From Frateuria_A sp051900425 (GTDB taxonomy: Bacteria > Pseudomonadota > Gammaproteobacteria > Xanthomonadales > Rhodanobacteraceae): 64,000 nt of DNA. The stretch spans positions 233,549 to 297,548 of the forward strand of contig NZ_JBHZGK010000006.1 of the NCBI RefSeq assembly GCF_051900425.1. Direction: 5' to 3'. Made by a program: the position numbers and the translations under genes. A model generated the notes under the pieces. The model was not told the origin of the DNA and did no database searches. It was given only the letters and a program-made list of their open reading frames with translations. Numbering within the stretch: the stretch's first letter is position 1; each line of letters starts with the position of its first letter. Shown in pieces: positions 61,235 through 64,000 of this stretch.

Positions 61235-62047
61235 ATGATGCTGCACAACCGCCGATCCATCCCCTGGCTGGCCAGCGTGGTGCTGGCCGCCTTGTCCACC
61301 GCTGCCGTGGCGGCGGAACCGGCCACGCCCGCCGTCACCTCGCTGCAGCAGGCCGCCGCCGGCAGCTGGCGCTCCGACGCCAACAAGGCTCGGGACGTCT
61401 ACCGGCATCCGGTGCAGACCCTGCAGTTCTTCGGCCTGAAGCCCGACATGACCGTGGTCGAACTGGCGCCGGGCGGCGGCTGGTACACCGAGATCCTCGC
61501 GCCTTACCTGGCCGCGCACGGACGTCTCATCGAGGCCACCTCCCCGGGCGCCAGCGCGTTCACCGCCAAGCTCAAGGCCATGCCGAGCGTGTACGGCAAG
61601 GTCGGCCCCATGGTGGACTTCGCGCCACCCAAGCAAGTGCGGCTCGGCCCGGACGGCTCCGCCGACATGGTGCTGACCTTCCGCAACACCCATGACTGGC
61701 TCAACCAGGGACCGGACACGCTCGCCGCGGCCTTCAAGGCCGCGTTCGCCGTACTCAAGCCCGGCGGCGTGTTCGGCGTGGTCGAGCACCGCGCCAGGCC
61801 TTACGCCGATGCCCAGCAAAGCGCCCGCGAGCTGCACCGGATCCCCGAGGACTACCTCATCGCGCTGGCCCTGAAGACCGGCTTCCGCCTGGACGGCGTC
61901 TCCCAGATCAACGCCAACCCCAAGGACCCGGAGGACATCAACGTCCACCGCCTGCTGCCCGACCTCGCCGGGGATGACAGCGAACACGCGAAGATGCGGG
62001 CGATCGGCGAATCGGACCGGATGACGCTGCGGCTGGTCAAACCTTAG
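61235..62047 (+). CDS. Exported class I methyltransferase-like protein
   Basis: A 270-residue protein with a signal peptide (WLASVVLAALSTAAVAA), unusual for SAM-dependent enzymes because SAM is cytoplasmic. The mature part has a degenerate class I fold: FGLKPDMTVVELAPGGGWYTEIL (motif I), HGRLIEATSPG, ADMVLTFRNTHDWL, VLKPGGVFGVVEHRA. The family occurs in Proteobacteria; its role is unknown. ACAAGGAGGCCC precedes the ATG at 61235. If truly exported it may no longer bind SAM, or may act on another ligand. Confidence 0.72.
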   Translation: MMLHNRRSIPWLASVVLAALSTAAVAAEPATPAVTSLQQAAAGSWRSDANKARDVYRHPVQTLQFFGLKPDMTVVELAPGGGWYTEILAPYLAAHGRLIEATSPGASAFTAKLKAMPSVYGKVGPMVDFAPPKQVRLGPDGSADMVLTFRNTHDWLNQGPDTLAAAFKAAFAVLKPGGVFGVVEHRARPYADAQQSARELHRIPEDYLIALALKTGFRLDGVSQINANPKDPEDINVHRLLPDLAGDDSEHAKMRAIGESDRMTLRLVKP

Positions 62048-62176
62048 GCGGGCGGCAACGGTGCGGTCATTCTGTGCGGCCGGCCCCGCGGCGAAGGCTC
62101 AGCGGAGAACGGAGGCCACCCCGCCCGATTTGCATCGGGGTCGACGGTCCAGCGTTGACGAGGGAATTCGGGAACC

Positions 62177-62467
62177 TCACGCGGCAAGGCGCCTGATCCG
62201 TTCAACGGCCTTGCCGAGCGCGCGATGGGCTTCTTCGAGGTCGTAGTCCGCCTGCAGCCCCATCCAGAAGCGTTCGCTGGTGCCCAGTGCCGCCGCCAGG
62301 CGCACGGCCGTGTCCGCGCTGATGCCGCGCTTGCCGAGCACGATCTCGTTGATGCGGCGCGGGGGCACGCCGGCGGCCCGTGCCAGGGCGTTCTGGCTTA
62401 TGCCCATCGGCAGCAGGAATTCCTCGAGCAGCACTTCGCCGGGATGAATGTTGGGCAAGGTCTTCAT
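62177..62467 (-). CDS. higA: HigA-type antitoxin, XRE family
   Basis: A 96-residue antitoxin. The helix-turn-helix is clear: IHPGEVLLEEFLLPMGISQNALARAAGVPPRRINEIVLGKRGISADTAVRLAAALGTSERFW (landmarks). It binds DNA and the HigB toxin and represses the pair. It starts at 62467, 16 bases after the toxin stop on the same strand, so toxin comes first as in the HigBA arrangement. Confidence 0.88.
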   Translation of the reverse strand: MKTLPNIHPGEVLLEEFLLPMGISQNALARAAGVPPRRINEIVLGKRGISADTAVRLAAALGTSERFWMGLQADYDLEEAHRALGKAVERIRRLAA

Positions 62468-62483
62468 GGTCGAATCCAGGGCA

Positions 62484-62762
62484 TCAGTGGTAATCGACGA
62501 TCTCCACGTCGTAGGCGTCGCCGTCCTTCCAGCGGAAGCATAGGCGCCATTGGTCGTTGATCCGGATGCTGTGCTGTCCCTTTCGACCGCCCTTGAGCGC
62601 CTCCAGGCGGTTCGCAGGTGGAATGCGCAAGTCGTCCAGGTTGAGCGCGTTGTTGAGCATGCGCAGCTTGCGGCGAGCGACCGGCTGGATATCTCCAGGC
62701 AGCCGGGACGGCGTGCCGTCCCAGATCTTTTCCGCTTCCCTGTCGGCAAAGTTCCGGATCAC
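62484..62762 (-). CDS. higB: HigB-type toxin, RelE/ParE superfamily
   Basis: A 92-residue toxin with the HigB pattern: IRNFADREAEKIWDGTPSRLPGDIQPVARRKLRMLNNALNLDDLRIPPANRLEALKGGRKGQHSIRINDQWRLCFRWKDGDAYDVEIVDYH split here as landmarks: LRIPPANRLEALKG, HSIRINDQWRLCF, DVEIVDYH. It is a ribosome-dependent mRNA interferase type. It is first in the operon with the antitoxin, and the transposase gene lies 163 bases upstream. Residues QWRLCF include the usual basic and aromatic catalytic area. Confidence 0.88.
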   Translation of the reverse strand: MIRNFADREAEKIWDGTPSRLPGDIQPVARRKLRMLNNALNLDDLRIPPANRLEALKGGRKGQHSIRINDQWRLCFRWKDGDAYDVEIVDYH

Positions 62763-62858
62763 GGACGGACCATAACGCGGCCCGTCATATGACGCAAGCC
62801 GTCATGTGTGACGGGCAACCGCCCATCGTCGGGTCTAAAGCCGGGTCCGGTCTAGGTC

Positions 62859-62972
62859 TAAAGCCGGGTCAGAGTGCACTTTTCGCATCCTTCCTTGGGC
62901 GACCGATCTTCGCTGTAAAGCCGGGTCAGAGTGCACTTTTCGCATCCTTCCTTGGGCGACCGATCTTCGCTG
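62859..62972. repeat. Exact 57 bp tandem duplication spanning the 3' end of the transposase gene
   Basis: Two identical 57 bp copies: 62859-62915 and 62916-62972, each starting TAAAGCCGGGTCAG. The second copy encodes the last 15 codons of the transposase and its stop, and the first repeats that same end just after the stop. A partial older copy is seen at about 62833-62855. 57 is divisible by three. Confidence 0.88.
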
Positions 62973-63627
62973 GGCCAGCGCGGCGCCCCAGTTGCGCTTC
63001 AATGGCTGCACGGAAACGGTCCGTGCCCAGCGCGTGCTGACGTTGCAGGTGCAGACGTATGGCCGTCAGGTCGTCATCCGAGATGGCTTGCCTGACCAGT
63101 TCGCGATAGGCGTTCTGCCGGGACTCCGCATCAGCGCCAAGGGAGCGATAGTTGGGATGCGGCGTGATCAGCGGGTCATGCCTTCCATGTGCATTTGCGC
63201 CGTAGCTCGACCAGCGGTAGCCATCAGGCTCTCCGACCATGCGGGCACGTACCGGGTTGAGCTCGATGTACCGGTAGCAATGCAACAGATAGCTTTCGCG
63301 GTCCACCAGGCAGGACTTGTAGCGGCCTTCCCACAGCGTCCCGGTGCGATGGTGTCGATCGTTGATGTAGCGCACGTACCGGCGCCCGAGCGCCTGCATG
63401 AGCGCCGCCACCTGCCCTGCCGCCGAAGGCGTCAGCAGCAGATGCACGTGGTTGGTCATCAGCACGTAGGCATGCACGGCGCAATGCCGGCGCAGGGCAA
63501 GCTCCTTCAGCTCCTGCAGATAGCGCAGATAGTCGGCCTCCTCGAAGAAACACGGCTGCCTGTCGTTGCCCCGCTGGACGACGTGCTGAGGGATCCCCGC
63601 TAGATCGAGTCTTGGCTGGCGTGGCAT
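62926..63627 (-). CDS. Y1 transposase (Transposase_17, REP-associated type)
   Basis: A 233-residue single-strand HUH transposase. It has HCAVHAYVLMTNHVHLLLTPSAAG with the HUH pair in NHVH and the catalytic Tyr candidates in YKSCLVDRESYLLHCYRYIELNPVRA. The gene is intact from MPRQPRLDLAGIPQHVVQ to GRPRKDAKSAL. Family members recognise REP-like hairpins. AAGGA lies ahead of the ATG at 63627. The element has end motifs with inverted similarity (62868 and 63711). It is probably mobile or recently mobile, and a deleted relative is at 54599. Confidence 0.88.
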   Translation of the reverse strand: MPRQPRLDLAGIPQHVVQRGNDRQPCFFEEADYLRYLQELKELALRRHCAVHAYVLMTNHVHLLLTPSAAGQVAALMQALGRRYVRYINDRHHRTGTLWEGRYKSCLVDRESYLLHCYRYIELNPVRARMVGEPDGYRWSSYGANAHGRHDPLITPHPNYRSLGADAESRQNAYRELVRQAISDDDLTAIRLHLQRQHALGTDRFRAAIEAQLGRRAGPAKIGRPRKDAKSAL

Positions 63628-63906
63628 GGGAGCGTCCTTGAGCGAAGCATCCAAGGCTGCCTCACCGCTCCATGCCCGGATGTCGGCCAAGCAAGCCTCC
63701 CCGTGTCGGGAAAGTGCACTCTGGCTCGGGTTTTGACATGGCTCGGGTTTTGTCTCCCCTGGTACCCTGGCCCTGGGCCGAGGGGACGCCGATGCCAAAC
63801 GCCGTATTCACCGCTTCCGCAAGTTCGATCCGACGTCCCCCCGCTTTCAGTAGCGGTCGGGTTTAGAGTCCGGGCGACGTCCCCCCGCTTTCAGTAGCGG
63901 TCGGGT
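63628..63906. other. Interval between two transposase genes
   Basis: About 280 bases without a gene. An inverted match of the transposase-element end lies at 63709-63730. GGCTCGGGTTTTG is directly repeated at 63723 and 63740. Near 63831 the first of two tandem 44 bp copies begins. Confidence 0.55.
63709..63730 (-). repeat. Inverted end motif of the Y1-transposase element
   Basis: The reverse complement contains CCAGAGTGCACTTTCC, matching GTCAGAGTGCACTTTTC at 62868-62884 and 62925-62941 in the opposite orientation. Together these motifs enclose the transposase gene and probably mark the element boundaries. Confidence 0.65.
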
Positions 63907-63918
63907 TTAGAGTCCGGG
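63831..63918. repeat. Exact 44 bp tandem duplication overlapping the IS3-type transposase end
   Basis: Two identical copies: 63831-63874 and 63875-63918, each starting CGACGTCCCCCCGC. The second copy includes the stop codon of the IS3-family transposase gene (63907-63909). The unit probably contains the right end of the insertion sequence. Confidence 0.88.
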
Positions 63919-64000
63919 GTTGATCGTAGCTGTGTTTGCCAAGTGCTGTGCATAGGCCGCTGGCGTCATCCCGCTGAGGGCCGCCTTCGGTCTCTCTTCG
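63907..64000 (-). mobile_element. IS3-family transposase, C-terminal fragment
   Basis: The minus-strand frame runs from the window edge at 64000 to TAA at 63909-63907 and reads EERPKAALSGMTPAAYAQHL then ANTATINPGL. The RPKAALSGMTPAAYA pattern is the C-terminus of IS3-family OrfB transposases (similar to RPHSSLGNLTPAEFA). The rest of the element lies outside the window, so it cannot be said whether it is intact. Confidence 0.8.

Overview
The window is high-GC DNA that looks like a Gammaproteobacterium of the Lysobacterales/Xanthomonadales, most likely Rhodanobacteraceae (Rhodanobacter, Dyella, Luteibacter or a relative). This is an inference from gene content: an XVIPCD-type type IV secretion effector with a DUF1311 immunity partner, an Oar-like TonB-dependent receptor, GTAG-headed REP hairpins, FNR/ANR-type boxes and many small Xanthomonadales-type hypothetical genes. 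No rRNA, tRNA, origin or CRISPR array was recognised.

Layout. 1-6.5 kb: the end of a BON protein, a glycine-zipper stress protein, a TupA-like ATP-grasp enzyme, an M61 peptidase, and an antibacterial effector/immunity pair. 6.7-15.5 kb: housekeeping and stress genes, including a GxxH-type protein, a Cys-tailed HMA-like protein behind a perfect FNR box, a methyltransferase, a small HExxH protein, a hybrid histidine kinase, a GST and mtfA. 15.6-24.5 kb: pyrC, a blue-light/DNA-repair operon (BLUF, DUF2256, Fe-S photolyase), a BON lipoprotein, DUF2231 plus a sorbosone dehydrogenase-like lipoprotein, and the radical SAM/UdgX repair pair. 24.7-38.6 kb: a degenerate MBL-fold protein, an exonuclease/endonuclease/phosphatase protein, and a glycan/peptide acquisition region (GH3, GH43, a Glycoamylase/GH144-like enzyme, a TonB receptor and a Tat-exported M24 peptidase). 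A LacI-type operator lies between the first two hydrolases, and an exact 5 x 111 bp REP array lies inside the region. 38.7-54.3 kb: small hypotheticals, a CadC-like TPR regulator, an MFS exporter, a pseudouridine synthase, a UGT-like glycosyltransferase, a second hybrid kinase and a methyltransferase. 54.6-64 kb: a deleted transposase remnant, DUF4142, a frameshifted cytochrome-type outer-membrane gene and a flavodoxin gene with one FNR-like box each, PhoD phosphatase, an exported methyltransferase, HigBA, an intact Y1 (REP-associated-like) transposase and the end of an IS3-family transposase.

Most interesting points: the effector/immunity pair at 4485-6488 (its N-terminal toxin domain is not one I can assign); the FNR-box set linking three redox or metal genes; the two neighbouring transposase genes whose 3' ends each carry an exact tandem duplication; the BLUF-DUF2256-photolyase operon; and a one-base frameshift that splits the cytochrome-type gene. 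Annotations rest on reading motifs by eye, without database searches.
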